This document shows positions 5,734-6,182 of a DNA stretch of 6,182 bases, piece by piece (position 1 is the first letter of the stretch; each line of letters begins with the position of its first letter). The position numbers were made by a program, and so were the translations under genes. Below the pieces are notes generated by a model, which saw only the letters and a program-made list of their open reading frames with translations, searched no databases and was not told the DNA's origin. Origin of the DNA: an uncultured Lachnospiraceae bacterium (GTDB taxonomy: Bacteria > Bacillota > Clostridia > Lachnospirales > Lachnospiraceae). Location of the stretch: NCBI GenBank assembly GCA_944376975.1, contig CALWEE010000107.1, positions 1 to 6,182 of the forward strand, given 5' to 3'.

Positions 5734-6182
5734 TCACAGGAGGGCCATACCGATCAGATGGGCCAGGAGCGCGGCGATCCAGGCGATCACGCACTGACCG
5801 ATCACGACGATCAGCGCCCAGTTGCGTCCCAGTTCCCTCTTGATGGCCGCCACAGCCGCCACGCAGGGCGTATACAGCAGGCAGAATATGAGCAAGGCCA
5901 GGGCGCCTGCCGGTGAAAGCAGGCCGGTGAGCATTCCCTCTTCCGGGAGGAGCACCGACAACGTGGCCACCACGCTTTCCTTCGCCATAAACCCGCTGAT
6001 CAGGGCGGTGGATATGCGCCAGTCCCCAAATCCTAAAGGAACGAACAGGGGCGCGATGATACCGGCCACCGACGCTAAAATACTTGTCTGGGAATCGGTC
6101 ACCATGTTCAGCTGCATATCGAAATTCTGCAAAAACCAGATGACGATGGTGGCCACGAAAATAACGGTAAAGGCCCGCTGCA
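5734..6182 (-). CDS. feoB: Ferrous iron transport protein B, C-terminal part (5' end beyond window)
   Basis: FeoB is the inner-membrane ferrous iron permease with an N-terminal GTPase domain. Only the last 148 codons are here, reading in from the right edge with TGA at 5734-5736, so the G domain and first membrane segments lie outside. The fragment begins in a hydrophobic segment ending IVIWFLQNF. It continues through PLGFGDWR, the conserved FMAKESVVATLSVL core of the second Gate domain, LLYTPCVAAVAAI with the conserved cysteine after Thr-Pro, and a last membrane helix around WALIVVIGQCVIAWIAALL. These motifs are diagnostic for FeoB. The tail after the last helix is short and has no cysteine-rich extension. 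No small FeoB-associated protein gene could be seen downstream. It shares strand with the polyamine operon but is separated from it by a long gap containing its own promoter, so a functional link is not implied. Confidence 0.95.
   Translation of the reverse strand, partial: QRAFTVIFVATIVIWFLQNFDMQLNMVTDSQTSILASVAGIIAPLFVPLGFGDWRISTALISGFMAKESVVATLSVLLPEEGMLTGLLSPAGALALLIFCLLYTPCVAAVAAIKRELGRNWALIVVIGQCVIAWIAALLAHLIGMALL

Noticed and set aside
5579..5794. Minus-strand frame of 71 codons spanning the feoB end and the promoter
   Set aside because: It overlaps feoB out of frame, crosses the predicted promoter and has no ribosome site or recognisable content.
5734..6182. Functional coupling between iron uptake (feoB) and the polyamine operon
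   Set aside because: Same strand and adjacency alone are weak evidence. A long gap, a separate promoter and a terminator-like hairpin lie between them.
1..6182. Mobile elements, CRISPR arrays, tRNA or rRNA genes
   Set aside because: No transposase or integrase motifs, no regularly spaced repeats and no tRNA-like cloverleaf or rRNA sequence were seen on either strand.

Overview
The window reads as part of a chromosome from a gut-type Clostridia bacterium, most likely a Lachnospiraceae relative. This rests on strong GGAGG ribosome sites, a Bacillus/Clostridium-type SpeA fold-I arginine decarboxylase, a carboxyspermidine-type spermidine route and a moderately GC-rich coding style. The assignment is an inference from gene content only. 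All supported genes lie on the minus strand, so the reading order is from right to left.

Right edge (5734-6182): the C-terminal end of feoB, the ferrous iron transporter, cut by the window edge. Then comes a 400+ base AT-rich gap (about 5280-5733) with no convincing gene. It holds a good sigma-A-like promoter (TTGAAA, 17 bp, TACGAT) whose spacer carries a perfect 14-bp palindrome, a second weaker promoter candidate, a terminator-like hairpin followed by seven U residues, and a second stable hairpin just before the first gene of the operon.

From 5279 to the left edge runs a tight five-gene polyamine operon: speA (arginine decarboxylase), speE (spermidine synthase-family aminopropyltransferase), speB (agmatinase-family ureohydrolase), a carboxy(nor)spermidine dehydrogenase of the saccharopine dehydrogenase family, and nspC (carboxy(nor)spermidine decarboxylase, cut by the left edge). 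Junctions are 4 nt, -14 nt, -1 nt and 3 nt, so transcription and translation are almost certainly coupled.

Read as a pathway, arginine is decarboxylated to agmatine and agmatine is hydrolysed to putrescine plus urea. Putrescine is then condensed reductively with aspartate semialdehyde to carboxyspermidine, which is decarboxylated to spermidine. This needs no decarboxylated S-adenosylmethionine. The odd member is SpeE: no speD is visible here to supply its usual donor, and the aspartate that normally acts as its catalytic base is Asn158. What SpeE does in this operon, and whether the dehydrogenase uses putrescine or agmatine, are the main open questions. The structured leader in front of speA is the other point of interest.
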